64,000 nucleotides of DNA from Niveispirillum sp943371025 (GCA_943371025.1 CALRTC020000014.1:75757-139756), one strand, 5' to 3'; positions 51,483-61,137 are shown, counted from the first letter of the stretch. The notes: generated from the sequence alone by a model not told the origin. Numbers and translations: made by a program.

Positions 51483-52967
51483 ATGGCCCTTTCAATTGAT
51501 GTGACGGAGAAAACCCGGGCCAGCCTGGCCCGTCCGTTCCAGTTGCTGATCGATGGCCGTTGGACGGACCCGGATGGCGGTGAACGGCTTGACGTCGTCA
51601 ACCCCGTCGATGGCGGCGTCATCGCCAGCATCCCGGCCGGTAGCGCACGGGATATCGATCGGGCCGTTGCCGCCGCCCGGCGGGCGTTCGAAAGCGGCCC
51701 CTGGGCTGGCCTACCCGCTGCTGAGCGCGCCCGCCTGCTCTGGCGCCTAGCCGACCTGATCGAGGCCCGCAAGGAGGAATTCGCGGAACTGGAAACGCTG
51801 GACAACGGCAAGCCGATCACCATGGCGAAATGGGTGGATGTCCCCGCCTCCGTCGCCACCCTTCGCTACTGGTCGGGCTGGTGCGGGAAAATCACCGGCG
51901 AAACACGGAGTGTCGACATGCCGGGCGAGTTCCTGGCCATGACTCTGCGGGAACCGGTCGGGGTCGTGGGCCTGATCACGCCCTGGAATTTCCCGCTGAT
52001 GGCGGCGGTATCAAAGCTGGGTCCGGCACTGGCGGCCGGCTGTACCGTCATCCTGAAGCCTGCCGAGCAGACTTCCATGACCGCCCTTCGCCTGGGCGAA
52101 GCAATCCTTGAGGCGGGCATTCCCGCTGGCGTGGTCAATATCGTAACCGGCCTGGGTAGTGTCGTCGGGGCGGCCCTGGCCGAACATGACGGCGTCGACA
52201 AGATCTCCTTCACCGGCTCCACCGCCGTGGGCAAGTCGTTGATCGGCGCCGCGCGCGGCAACCTGAAGCGCCTGACGCTGGAACTGGGGGGCAAGTCCCC
52301 CACGATCATCCTGCCCGACGCCGACCTGAAGAAGGCCGTTGTCGGCGCCGCCCAGTCCATCTTCCTGAACAGCGGCCAGATCTGTGTGGCCGGTTCCCGC
52401 CTGTATGTCGCGCAGGAGAAATTCGATCAGGTGTTGGAAGGGCTGGTGAAGGTCGCGGCCAGTTTCAAACTGGGTCCCGGCCTTGATCCCACCACGACCC
52501 TGGGCCCCCTGGTCTCCGCCACGCAGCAGCAGCGGGTCATGGACTATATCGACAGCGCCCGCGCCGAAGGGGCCCGTGTGGTCACTGGCGGCAAGGTGGC
52601 AAGCGACCGGGGCTATTTCGTCGAACCGACGATCATCAGTGACGTGACCCCGGACATGCGCGTGGTGCGGGAAGAGATTTTCGGCCCCGTGCTGGTCGTA
52701 ACCCCGGTTGCCGACCTGGATGAACTGGCCGCCCTGGCCAACGACACCGTCTATGGCCTGTCCGCCAGCATCTGGACGCGCGACATCTCCACTGCCTACA
52801 AGCTGGCGCGCAAGATCAAGGCCGGGACCATCAACATCAATACCGGGTCCGTGGCCGGCCCGAACCTGCCCTTCGGTGGCTTCAAGCAATCAGGCTGGGG
52901 CCGCGAGAACGGCAGCGACGGCATCAACAGCTTTACCGAGCTGAAAACGGTCATCACCGCGCTGTAA
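51483..52967 (+). CDS. NAD(P)-dependent aldehyde dehydrogenase
   Basis: 494 residues, standard ALDH. TPWNFPLMAAVSKLGPALAA, KPAEQTSMTALRL, ISFTGSTAVGKSL, the general-base Glu in LELGGKSPTIIL and the nucleophile Cys301 in GQICVAGSRLY are all present. It starts 16 bases after the GMC gene, so the pair very likely acts consecutively, alcohol to aldehyde to acid, before CoA activation. Confidence 0.95.
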   Translation: MALSIDVTEKTRASLARPFQLLIDGRWTDPDGGERLDVVNPVDGGVIASIPAGSARDIDRAVAAARRAFESGPWAGLPAAERARLLWRLADLIEARKEEFAELETLDNGKPITMAKWVDVPASVATLRYWSGWCGKITGETRSVDMPGEFLAMTLREPVGVVGLITPWNFPLMAAVSKLGPALAAGCTVILKPAEQTSMTALRLGEAILEAGIPAGVVNIVTGLGSVVGAALAEHDGVDKISFTGSTAVGKSLIGAARGNLKRLTLELGGKSPTIILPDADLKKAVVGAAQSIFLNSGQICVAGSRLYVAQEKFDQVLEGLVKVAASFKLGPGLDPTTTLGPLVSATQQQRVMDYIDSARAEGARVVTGGKVASDRGYFVEPTIISDVTPDMRVVREEIFGPVLVVTPVADLDELAALANDTVYGLSASIWTRDISTAYKLARKIKAGTININTGSVAGPNLPFGGFKQSGWGRENGSDGINSFTELKTVITAL

Positions 52968-53031
52968 CGCACTATACCGCCCCCGCCCGTAACCGGCGGG
53001 GGATGTGCGCCCGTATAGAGGGAATATCCCG

Positions 53032-53520
53032 ATGCAATCTGAACCAACCGCGACGGATGGCGGTGCCACTCTGCTGGGCCAGGGCCTGTTCTGGCAGGAC
53101 ATGCGGGTCGGTGCCGCTTTCCGCACCTATACGCGCACGATCACCGAAACCGACCTTGTCGCCTTCGTGACACTGACGGGCATGACGGACAGCGCCTTCC
53201 TGGACGCGACACTGGTGGGGCCGATGGGTGGGCGACCGGTGCCGGGGGTGCTGACCCTGTCGATCATTGAAGGCTTCATCATCCAGTCGCTGATCCGCGG
53301 CACCGGTCTGGCCATGCTGGGCTACACACTGGAACCGGTGGCCCCGGTGCATGTCGGAGACACAGTGCATGCCCGCATCGAATTCACCGGCGTGCGCCCC
53401 ACCTCGACCGGCAACCGCGCCATCGTCGACTCCGCCATCACCATCTTCAACCAGCGGGCCGAACCAGTCATGCGCTACAGCTCGCGCCGGCTGATCGCCG
53501 GACGGACGGAGGCGGAATAG
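53032..53520 (+). CDS. MaoC-fold (hot-dog) dehydratase-like protein
   Basis: 162 residues. Hot-dog fold signs: FWQDMRVGAAFRTYTRTITETDLVAF (split: FWQDMRVGAAFRTYTRTI, TETDLVAF), PVPGVLTLSIIEGF, and VGDTVHARIEFTGVRP. The usual catalytic Asp-His pair in D-x-NP-x-H is not intact: the loop reads TLTGMTDSAFLDATLVG without the histidine. It may be a non-catalytic partner, a hydratase with a changed active site, or a thioesterase-like member. Lies between ALDH and the CoA-transferase. Confidence 0.85.
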   Translation: MQSEPTATDGGATLLGQGLFWQDMRVGAAFRTYTRTITETDLVAFVTLTGMTDSAFLDATLVGPMGGRPVPGVLTLSIIEGFIIQSLIRGTGLAMLGYTLEPVAPVHVGDTVHARIEFTGVRPTSTGNRAIVDSAITIFNQRAEPVMRYSSRRLIAGRTEAE

Positions 53521-53524
53521 CGCC

Positions 53525-54670
53525 ATGCTGCCGTTGCAGAACATCAAGGTCATCGACCTGACCACCGTCGCCATGGGACCGCTGGCCAGCCAGTGGCTGG
53601 GCGATTTCGGTGCCGACGTGATCAAGGTTGAGGCGCCGGGCGGTGACAGCACCCGCCAGACCGGCCCGGCGACGGAGCCGGGGATGGCCGCCCTGTTCCT
53701 CAGCACCAACCGCAACAAGCGCAGCGTAGAACTGGACCTGACCCGGCCGGAAGGGCGCGAAGCGCTGGCCCGGCTGATCGATGGGGCCGACGTCTTCATG
53801 CATAATATCCGGCCGCAGAAGCTGGCGAAGCTGGGGCTGGAGCCGGAAAGGCTGATGGCGCGGAACCCACGGCTGGTCTATGCGGGCCTGCTGGGCTTTG
53901 GCGAAGCCGGACCCTATGGCGGACGGCCCGCCTATGACGACATCATCCAGGGTCTTTCGGGCTGTGCCGACCTGATGCGGCGACAATCAGGCGAGCCGCG
54001 CTATTTCCCGACCATCACCGCCGACAAGACGACAGGCCTGATCGCGGCGATGGCCATTCTGGCCGCCCTGACCGGGCGTGCTGCCAGCGGTCAAGGGACG
54101 GTAGTCGAGGTGCCGATGTTCGAGTGCATGGTGGGGTTCAATCTGGTCGAGCACCTGTATGGCCGGCAGTTTGAGCCGCCCCAGGGCGAAACCGGCTATC
54201 CGCGTGTGCTGTCACGCCACAGGCACCCCTATCGCACGCGCAACGGCTTCATCTGCATGCTGCCCTATACCGATGCCCATTGGCGGGCCTTCTTTACCCA
54301 AGCGGGTGCGCCCGGACACGCCGACGATCTCCGCTTCGCCACCATGGCGGCGCGCACGGCCCATATCGACACGCTTTACGAGCTGGTCGCCGATCTGGTG
54401 GCGCAGCATGATAATGAGCACTGGCTTGCCGCCTGTGAGCGGATCGGCGTTCCCGCCTCCCCCGTCCTGTCGCTGGATGAGGTTGTCAACGACCGGCACC
54501 TCCAGGCGGTGGGCTTCTTCACGACCCTGCATGACCCCGGCTTGGGTGACGTGCGCCTGCCGGGCGTGCCGGTGCTGTTCAATGGGGAACGGCCGCCCGT
54601 TCGTCTGCCGCCCCGCCTGGGGCAGCATAATCCCGACATTCTGGGCAGCAACGACCCCACGCCGATCTGA
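53525..54670 (+). CDS. Class III (CaiB/BaiF) CoA-transferase
   Basis: 381 residues. Family signature NIKVIDLTTVAMGPLASQWLGDFGADVIKVE, given here as VAMGPLASQWLGDFGADV, then SVELDLTRPEGREAL, and the catalytic Asp in RPAYDDIIQGLSG. Moves CoA between a donor thioester and a carboxylic acid, an ATP-free alternative to the ligases; BaiF-type members act on bile acids. It starts four bases after the MaoC gene. Confidence 0.93.
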   Translation: MLPLQNIKVIDLTTVAMGPLASQWLGDFGADVIKVEAPGGDSTRQTGPATEPGMAALFLSTNRNKRSVELDLTRPEGREALARLIDGADVFMHNIRPQKLAKLGLEPERLMARNPRLVYAGLLGFGEAGPYGGRPAYDDIIQGLSGCADLMRRQSGEPRYFPTITADKTTGLIAAMAILAALTGRAASGQGTVVEVPMFECMVGFNLVEHLYGRQFEPPQGETGYPRVLSRHRHPYRTRNGFICMLPYTDAHWRAFFTQAGAPGHADDLRFATMAARTAHIDTLYELVADLVAQHDNEHWLAACERIGVPASPVLSLDEVVNDRHLQAVGFFTTLHDPGLGDVRLPGVPVLFNGERPPVRLPPRLGQHNPDILGSNDPTPI

Positions 54671-54696
54671 CGGCACCCAAGAAAGCGGAAGTACCC

Positions 54697-55839
54697 ATGC
54701 TGGACACATCCACACGCACCATTTTCGGCGAAGAACACGCCATCTTTCGCGACAGCGTGCGCAAACTGTTCGATCGCATACTGGTGCCGCACCTGGACGA
54801 CCACGAGCGCGACGGCATCGTCGGGCGGGATTTCTGGCGGCAATGCGGGGCCGCCGGCCTGCTTTGCCCGACCGTTGAGCTGGCCTATGGCGGGCCCGGC
54901 CTGGATTTCACCTACAACGCCATCGTGCAGGAGGAACTGTCCTATGCAGGCTCCCATGCCGGGCTGATCATCCAGAACGATATCACCGCCGACTATATCC
55001 AGGCCTATGGGTCGGAGGCGCAAAAGCAGCGTTACTTGCCGCGCATGGTCAGCGGTGACTGCATCACCGCCATCGCCATGACCGAGCCCTCGGCGGGGTC
55101 GGACCTGAAGGCCATCCGCACCCATGCCAGACGCGACAGCGCCGACTATGTCATCAACGGGTCCAAGATCTACATCACCAACGGCTGCAACGCGGATCTG
55201 GTGATCCTGGCCGCGAAGACCGATACCGCGCGCGGTGCCGCCGGCATGTCGCTGTTCCTGGTGGAAACCGATACGCCCGGCTTCACGCGTGGCCGCAAGC
55301 TGGACAAGATCGGGCAGCGTTCCGGCGACACGGCAGAGCTGTTCTTCACGGATATGCGCGTGCCAACCGACAGCCTGCTGGGCACAGAGAACGCCGCCTT
55401 CGGCTATCTGCTGACGCAACTGGCGCAGGAGCGGCTGTCGGTGGCGGTGACAGCCCAGGCGGCGGCGCAGCGCGCCTTAGACGAGGCGCTTGCCTTCACC
55501 AAGGGGCGGCAGGCGTTCGGGCAGCGCATCTTCGATTTCCAGAACACCCGCTTCGTGCTGGCAGGGCTGAAAACCGAACTCCAGGTCGGCTGGGCACATC
55601 TGGACTGGGCCATCGCCCGGCATGTGGCCGGCAAGCTGGATGCGGCCGCCGCGTCGGCCGCCAAGCTCTGGCATACGGAGCTGCAGGGCCGCGTCGTCGA
55701 TGCCGCGCTGCAATTGCATGGCGGGGCTGGATACATGAACGAATACATAATCGCCCGACTTTACCGCGACGCCCGCGTAACCCGCATCTACGGCGGCACC
55801 AGCGAGATCATGAAGGAAGTCATCGGCCGGAGCCTGTGA
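54697..55839 (+). CDS. Acyl-CoA dehydrogenase (homotetramer type)
   Basis: 380 residues. IAMTEPSAGSDLKAIRTHA, VINGSKIYITNGCNADLVIL, RQAFGQRIFDFQNTRFVLAG, LQLHGGAGYMNEYIIARLYR and RVTRIYGGTSEIMKEVIGRSL. Glu in AQERLSVAV occupies the catalytic site used by long-chain and isovaleryl-CoA dehydrogenases; the YEGT position is Gly. This is a conventional single-gene dehydrogenase, unlike the adjacent pair at 29.7-32.1 kb. Confidence 0.94.
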   Translation: MLDTSTRTIFGEEHAIFRDSVRKLFDRILVPHLDDHERDGIVGRDFWRQCGAAGLLCPTVELAYGGPGLDFTYNAIVQEELSYAGSHAGLIIQNDITADYIQAYGSEAQKQRYLPRMVSGDCITAIAMTEPSAGSDLKAIRTHARRDSADYVINGSKIYITNGCNADLVILAAKTDTARGAAGMSLFLVETDTPGFTRGRKLDKIGQRSGDTAELFFTDMRVPTDSLLGTENAAFGYLLTQLAQERLSVAVTAQAAAQRALDEALAFTKGRQAFGQRIFDFQNTRFVLAGLKTELQVGWAHLDWAIARHVAGKLDAAAASAAKLWHTELQGRVVDAALQLHGGAGYMNEYIIARLYRDARVTRIYGGTSEIMKEVIGRSL

Positions 55840-55882
55840 GCACCCGCGCCGCCCTCCAAAAAACAGCATGGGAGTTCGACCG

Positions 55883-57043
55883 ATGCCCGAAGCCTATATC
55901 GTGGGGGCCGTCCGCACGCCGGGCGGCAAGCGCAAGGGTGCCTTGGCCGGACTACATCCGGCCGATCTGGGCGCCACCGTTCTGAATGCCCTTATCGACC
56001 GGACCGGCATCGACCCCGCCGCGGTGGAGGATGTGATTGTCGGCTGCGTGACGCAGGCAGGCGAACAAGCCTTCGCCTTCGGCCGCAACATGGTGATGGC
56101 ATCGCGCCTGCCAGACAGCGTGCCCGCGGTGACGATCGACCGGCAATGCGGCAGTTCCCAGCAGGCCCTGCATTTCGCCGCCCAGGCCGTGATGTCCGGC
56201 ACCCAGGATATCGTCATTGCCGCCGGTGCCGAAAGCATGACGCGGGTGCCGATGCTGTCGAACATGACCCTGCATGCCCAGGCGGGCATGGGCGAAGGCC
56301 CCTGGAGCCGGGCGATCCGGAACCGCTATGGCGTTTCCAGCTTCAGCCAGTTCCATGGCGCACAGGCCATGGCCGATAAGTACGGCTTCAGCCGCGAAGA
56401 CATGGACGCCTTCGCGCTGGAGAGCCATCGCCGCGCCGCCAGCGCCATTGAGGCCGGCGCCTTCTCCCGCGAGATCGTCCCTGTCGCCACCGAAACCGGA
56501 CTTCTCACGCGGGACGAAGGGGTTCGTTTCGATGCCTCGATGGAGGCCATGGCCGCCGTTAAGCCCATTGCCGAGGGCGGAACCATCACCGCCGCCAATG
56601 CCAGCCAGATGACCGACGGCGCATCTGCGGTCATGGTGGTGAGCGAGGCGGGAATGAAGCGTTTCGGCCTGAAGCCGCTGGCACGCATCCACAGTCTCAC
56701 CGTGACGGCGGGAGACCCGGTCATCATGCTGGAGGAACCGATCCCGGCAACCCGGAAGGCCTTGGCCCGCGCCGGCCTGCGCCTGGATGATATCGACCTG
56801 TTCGAGGTCAATGAAGCCTTCGCCTCTGTGCCGCTGGCCTGGATGAAGGCACTTCATGTCGATCCGGCGCGGCTGAACGTGAATGGCGGCGCCATCGCCC
56901 TGGGCCATCCGCTAGGCGCGTCGGGAACCAAGCTGATGACGACGCTTGTGCACGCGCTGCATGCCCGCGGTCAGAAATGGGGCCTGCAGACGATGTGCGA
57001 AGGGGGCGGCATCGCCAACGTCACCATCATTGAGGCACTGTAG
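55883..57043 (+). CDS. Acetyl-CoA acyltransferase (beta-ketothiolase)
   Basis: 386 residues, complete thiolase: nucleophile TIDRQCGSSQQALHFA, FEVNEAFASVPLAW, the His motif GGAIALGHPLGASGTKL and the second Cys in MCEGGGIANVTIIE. Performs the last step of a beta-oxidation turn. The start at 55883 is eight bases after GGGAG; the longer form from 55868 is less likely. Follows the acyl-CoA dehydrogenase by 43 bases. Confidence 0.95.
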   Translation: MPEAYIVGAVRTPGGKRKGALAGLHPADLGATVLNALIDRTGIDPAAVEDVIVGCVTQAGEQAFAFGRNMVMASRLPDSVPAVTIDRQCGSSQQALHFAAQAVMSGTQDIVIAAGAESMTRVPMLSNMTLHAQAGMGEGPWSRAIRNRYGVSSFSQFHGAQAMADKYGFSREDMDAFALESHRRAASAIEAGAFSREIVPVATETGLLTRDEGVRFDASMEAMAAVKPIAEGGTITAANASQMTDGASAVMVVSEAGMKRFGLKPLARIHSLTVTAGDPVIMLEEPIPATRKALARAGLRLDDIDLFEVNEAFASVPLAWMKALHVDPARLNVNGGAIALGHPLGASGTKLMTTLVHALHARGQKWGLQTMCEGGGIANVTIIEAL

Positions 57044-57086
57044 TCACGCCAGCCGCGCCACCCGGATCAAATCGAAGGACCGTTCC

Positions 57087-58262
57087 ATGACCCGCACCCC
57101 ATCCTTTCCCGTCCGGCATCCGCTTTCTGTCGATCCGTCCCGCGTAGAGCGATTGGTTAAGATCATCGACCGCGATATTGACGCTCTCACTTTTGACGGC
57201 GTTACGCTGAAGGTTTCCATCGGTGACGAACTGGTGATCGACATTCAGCGGGGTTACGCTGACCGTGAAGCAGGTACTTCCGTCGATGCGACGACCGTTT
57301 TCGCCTCAATGTCGACCGGCAAGAATTTTCTGGCCACGCTGTTCCTCAGCTATGTCGAACGCGGCTTGCTCAATCTGACCGCCCCCGTCGCAGAGGTGCT
57401 GCCGGAGTTCGGGCAAAGGGGCAAGGGCCGGGTCACGCCATTCCATATTCTGACGAATACCAGCGGCATTATGGCGCAATCCCCGCCCCTGCCGGTGGCG
57501 GAGGCAGTATCGAACCGCGCGATCTTCGACTATGTCTGCAAGGAGCGGTTGGAATTCCAGCCCGGCGAGCGGATCAATTATTCCATGGTCGCCGGTCACG
57601 CTGTCCTGGCCGAGATGCTGCTGGAGGTCGATGGACGCCGACGCGGCCTTGCCCAGCTCATGCATGAGGAACTTTTCCAACCGGCCGGCATGACCAGTAC
57701 CGCACTGGGGGGACGCGCCGATCTGGCGGCACGGATGGCACCGATCGTCGCCCGCTTCAAGGAGCCGGGTGCCTTCCATCCCGAGCGCATCAATGCGATC
57801 AACATGCTCTACAAGACCGAAGGGGCCGAGATTCCTGCCGCCGGCTACCTGACCTGTTCCCACGACCTGCACCGGTTTGCCAATATGCTGCGCCGGGGCG
57901 GCGAGATCGATGGTTTCAGGTTCCTGTCACCGGCCATGCTGGAATGGTGCACAGCCGACCATACCGGCCTGACATCCAACGGGTTGCTGGCCTATGCCGC
58001 AGAGACGCGCAATTGGACACTCTACCCCAATGGCACGGGCATCGGATTCATTCTGCGCGGCGACAAACCCACCCACGGCCCCATCTCGACGCTGGCCTCG
58101 CCCCGCTCCTTCGGCGGATGGGGTGCGGGATCAACCTGCTTCTGGGTAGACCCGAAGCGCGACGTCGCGTTCAGCCTGCTGATGGCCGGTGTGATGGCCG
58201 ACGATCGGCATGTTGAAAAAGCGTCCAGCTTTGGAGACATGGTTCTTGCCGCCATGTACTAA
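57087..58262 (+). CDS. Serine hydrolase of the beta-lactamase/family VIII esterase fold
   Basis: 391 residues. Ser-x-x-Lys motif in FASMSTGKNFLA (about 72-80), a Tyr motif in ERINYSMVAGH, and GGWGAGSTCFWVDP near the C-terminus in the place of the KTG box. Family VIII esterases cleave esters and some lactones or amides. The start at 57087 (MTRTPSFPVRHPL) has AAGGA seven bases upstream; the open frame before it overlaps the thiolase and is not real. Last gene of the plus-strand run. Confidence 0.9.
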   Translation: MTRTPSFPVRHPLSVDPSRVERLVKIIDRDIDALTFDGVTLKVSIGDELVIDIQRGYADREAGTSVDATTVFASMSTGKNFLATLFLSYVERGLLNLTAPVAEVLPEFGQRGKGRVTPFHILTNTSGIMAQSPPLPVAEAVSNRAIFDYVCKERLEFQPGERINYSMVAGHAVLAEMLLEVDGRRRGLAQLMHEELFQPAGMTSTALGGRADLAARMAPIVARFKEPGAFHPERINAINMLYKTEGAEIPAAGYLTCSHDLHRFANMLRRGGEIDGFRFLSPAMLEWCTADHTGLTSNGLLAYAAETRNWTLYPNGTGIGFILRGDKPTHGPISTLASPRSFGGWGAGSTCFWVDPKRDVAFSLLMAGVMADDRHVEKASSFGDMVLAAMY

Positions 58263-58329
58263 TACCGTTTGTGGACGGCCCTGTTTGAACAAGGGGTATG
58301 TTTGAGATTTGGTGTCGGATTTGAGCCCC

Positions 58330-58630
58330 TGGACTGTCCATCCAACCGAGCTAGCACCTGCCCTTTCTCCACCACGTCGCCGACATCAGCCAGAACGTCG
58401 CAGACCTACACGCCGGCCAGTTCCGTCATGATTCGGATTTCCTCCCGCGGGACGGTCATGCCGGTCGCGGAAACGGTCTGCGCGAGGCTGCCTGGCCAAG
58501 GCTTCGTCACCGTGACGCTGAGCGCGGCCACAGCGCCGGCCCAGGGGGCATCCCCCTTCCCCCACAGGTATGCAAAAGCATAGAGCAGCATTCCGGCAAT
58601 AGCCGGGATCAGCAGGATACGCTTTCTCAT
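58330..58630 (-). pseudogene. RND-type membrane fusion protein, broken N-terminal remnant
   Basis: From an ATG at 58630 the minus strand encodes an adaptor N-terminus: MRKRILLIPAIAGMLLYAFA membrane anchor, ALSVTVTKPWPGSLAQTVSA and GMTVPREEIRIMTELAGV. A TAG at 58408-58406 then interrupts it, after which the same frame continues VCDVLADVGDVVEKGQVLAR up to about 58331 and stops making sense. The remainder of the ~380-residue protein and any pump gene are missing. The flanking DNA 58631-59011 shows no gene. Confidence 0.8.
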
Positions 58631-59011
58631 GGGCACGTTCGCTCGCGGGTGGCACTGTTGATGGTCTGGGGAAGCGTTTGGCTGGTCATCCCCAGTCGAA
58701 CGCCACCGGTGAGCGGACCTGCCCCTCCGCCAATCCATTCGGCTGCGGTATCGTCTCCGGCTGACTGCTGGGTCGGCTCCTGTCACTTCCACTCGCGACA
58801 AATCCAACCCCTGTCCACCATGATATGTCGGCGATTTTGCCCGGCAGGCGGGACAGGGGAGGCGGGCTTGGGAAACCGGGCATCTCATCCCTCCAAATTT
58901 CTTTTGGCGGCAATGCCCGTTCCCGCATAGTGCGAGGACAGGCGGCACCGCGATATATCCAGTGTATTCAGATGTCCCTGGTGCACATTGGCCTTGAGGA
59001 TGATATTGCGG

Positions 59012-59671
59012 CTATTCCTTGACGATCCCCTCTCGCCAGGCATAGACGGCCGCCTGCGTGCGATCGGTCAGGTAGAGTTTGCCCAGAATATTGCTGACAT
59101 GGGACTTGACGGTCTTCTCCGATATCGACAGACGCGCCGCGATCTCCATGTTGGACAGGCCCTCGGCGATACAGTGCAGCACTTCCATCTCGCGCTCGGT
59201 CAGGTCGGCGTGCAACTGGTCCTCTTGCGGCTTGCCACCACGCATGCGGGACATGATTGTCACTAGCGCCTTGGCGATGCGCGGGCTCAGCACGCTTTCC
59301 CCCGCCGCCGCCTTGCGCACGGCGCGGATCAGGTCCTCCGGCGTCGTGTCCTTCAGGATATAGGAGATGGCGCCCGCCTGCGTCGTTGGCACCACATATT
59401 CATCCCCCTCGTGGGAGGTGACCATGATGATCTGGCTGCGCGGGCTGACCCGCTTGATCTGCCGCACAGTATCGACGGCGGGCTGGTCAGGCATGAACAG
59501 ATCCAGCAGCACCACGTCGGGTGCATGCCGCCTGGCCGCAGTCACCGCCTCCACGCCACAGGTGGCGACGGCCATCACCTGGATGTCGGGTGCCGTGGCC
59601 AGAAAAGCGGTCAGCCCGCGGCGGACCATGGCATGATCGTCTGCAATGATAAGTGTAATCCGATCGGTCAT
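59012..59671 (-). CDS. NarL/FixJ-type response regulator
   Basis: 219 residues. Receiver domain with acidic pocket ADDHAMVRRGL, phospho-acceptor Asp57 in VVLLDLFMPDQP, and Lys in SYILKDTTPEDLI. A C-terminal LuxR-type HTH (about 150-215) has LTEREMEVLHCIAEGLSNME and ISEKTVKSHVSNIL. It overlaps the stop of the histidine kinase gene by ATGA and is its cognate partner. Confidence 0.95.
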   Translation of the reverse strand: MTDRITLIIADDHAMVRRGLTAFLATAPDIQVMAVATCGVEAVTAARRHAPDVVLLDLFMPDQPAVDTVRQIKRVSPRSQIIMVTSHEGDEYVVPTTQAGAISYILKDTTPEDLIRAVRKAAAGESVLSPRIAKALVTIMSRMRGGKPQEDQLHADLTEREMEVLHCIAEGLSNMEIAARLSISEKTVKSHVSNILGKLYLTDRTQAAVYAWREGIVKE

Positions 59672-61137
59672 GATTCGCTTTTCCAGTAAATTGTCAGGCG
59701 GGTTCCCTCACCTTCCGCACTTACAATGTCGAGCCGTCCGTCCGGCAGGTCGCGCGCCCGATCACGCATGGAGATGATACCGAAGCCTTTTGTTTTAGCG
59801 GTCATTTCGAAACCAATCCCATTATCGGCAATGACCAGCATTGCAGCATTCCCGTCAATGGCCGCGGCCACGGTCACCTTGGACGCCTTGCCATGGCGCA
59901 CCGCGTTCATCAGCGCCTCCTGCAAAATACGCGACACCTGATGCTCCACATGTGCGTTGGGTTGGATAGCCCCCATATCACCCAGCTCAATGTCGACGTC
60001 GAACCGCCGCCTGAAATCTTCGGCGATCATGCCGACCCGGTTGTGAAGCGTACGGTCACCGGTGCTGGTCGGGCGCAGCTGCGTGATGATCTCCATCAGA
60101 TCATGCTGCGCTTCCCGGTTGATGGTCTCCGCCTCCAGAATGGGTTCGCGGGCGGCCTCCAGCACAGCGGGATTGGCCTTGGCCGTCGCCAGCTGCAGGC
60201 CCAGCGCAAACAGCTTCTGCTTCACCGTGTCGTGCAGTTCGCGCGCCACGCGGTTGCGTTCGTCGCTGACGGCGAGATTCTGCTTCAGGTGTAAATAGAG
60301 CTCCAGATCATCCGCCATGTCGTTCAGATGCTGGCTATGCCGGATCAGAACATCGTCGTTGGGAAGGGCGATGCGCGCGGTGAAGTCACCCCGCCGCCAG
60401 CTTTCGGTCACGTCGTTCATTCGCCCCAGATGCCTCGTCACGTAATGGGCGGCCGCCACGCCGCAGGCGATGCCAATGGGAACGGAGAAGAGAATGACAT
60501 AGCCCCATGCGCCGAGCAGGAATTTGAAGATGCTCTGTATCTGTATCCAGGTATCGAAATCAGCGATATAAAGGATGCGGACGCGTCCGATCCGGTTGCC
60601 CTTGCCATCCTTGATGAGCATGTCCACCCAGATGGGGCCGTTTTCGACCATCCAGATGACTTTGTCGGCCACCGCTCGCTGCTGCTTCATCGCGGCGAAA
60701 AGCGGGGCCAATTCCGCCGGAAGATCGACGGGATCGGACATGACAAGCCGATTATTTTCGTCCTCTATTTGAATATAAACTTCGGGCCGGCTGGAGTTGG
60801 TGATCCGATAGACGGACCCGTCGTCGCTGGCCTGCTCAATATTTTCAAGCTTTTTCCGGATGTTCTCGCACGCTTGCTGGCGCCACCTGACATCGGTGAC
60901 ATCAAGGATTGCCTGCGCAACGGTGAGCTTCTCACTGGAGACCAACTCCCAAACATGCTCCAGGGTGACCGCCTTCCGGAAATCACCATAATCGTTCACG
61001 CTGTACTTGCTGACGCCGAGCAGCGTCATCGCGCAGAACGCCAGCAGCGTATAGATCACGGCAAATTGGAACCACAGGCGGCTGACAAACGCCGGGCAAT
61101 GGTCGAGCCAGTTCTTCATGTTCCCGTGATGCTCCAT
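59668..61137 (-). CDS. Membrane histidine kinase (HisKA_3 type)
   Basis: About 489 residues. Two membrane helices (about 22-43 and 225-250) frame a periplasmic sensor domain of ~170 residues; a HAMP segment follows (HYVTRHLGRMNDVTESWRRG). The phospho-acceptor His is in RNRVARELHDTVKQKLFALG. The ATPase domain has HQVSRILQEALMNAVRHGKA, ADNGIGFEM and a GFGIISMRDRA G-box. NarX/DegS-like architecture; the signal is unknown. The start is uncertain between 61137 and 61119. The divergent mipA gene is a likely target. Confidence 0.92.
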   Translation of the reverse strand: MEHHGNMKNWLDHCPAFVSRLWFQFAVIYTLLAFCAMTLLGVSKYSVNDYGDFRKAVTLEHVWELVSSEKLTVAQAILDVTDVRWRQQACENIRKKLENIEQASDDGSVYRITNSSRPEVYIQIEDENNRLVMSDPVDLPAELAPLFAAMKQQRAVADKVIWMVENGPIWVDMLIKDGKGNRIGRVRILYIADFDTWIQIQSIFKFLLGAWGYVILFSVPIGIACGVAAAHYVTRHLGRMNDVTESWRRGDFTARIALPNDDVLIRHSQHLNDMADDLELYLHLKQNLAVSDERNRVARELHDTVKQKLFALGLQLATAKANPAVLEAAREPILEAETINREAQHDLMEIITQLRPTSTGDRTLHNRVGMIAEDFRRRFDVDIELGDMGAIQPNAHVEHQVSRILQEALMNAVRHGKASKVTVAAAIDGNAAMLVIADNGIGFEMTAKTKGFGIISMRDRARDLPDGRLDIVSAEGEGTRLTIYWKSES

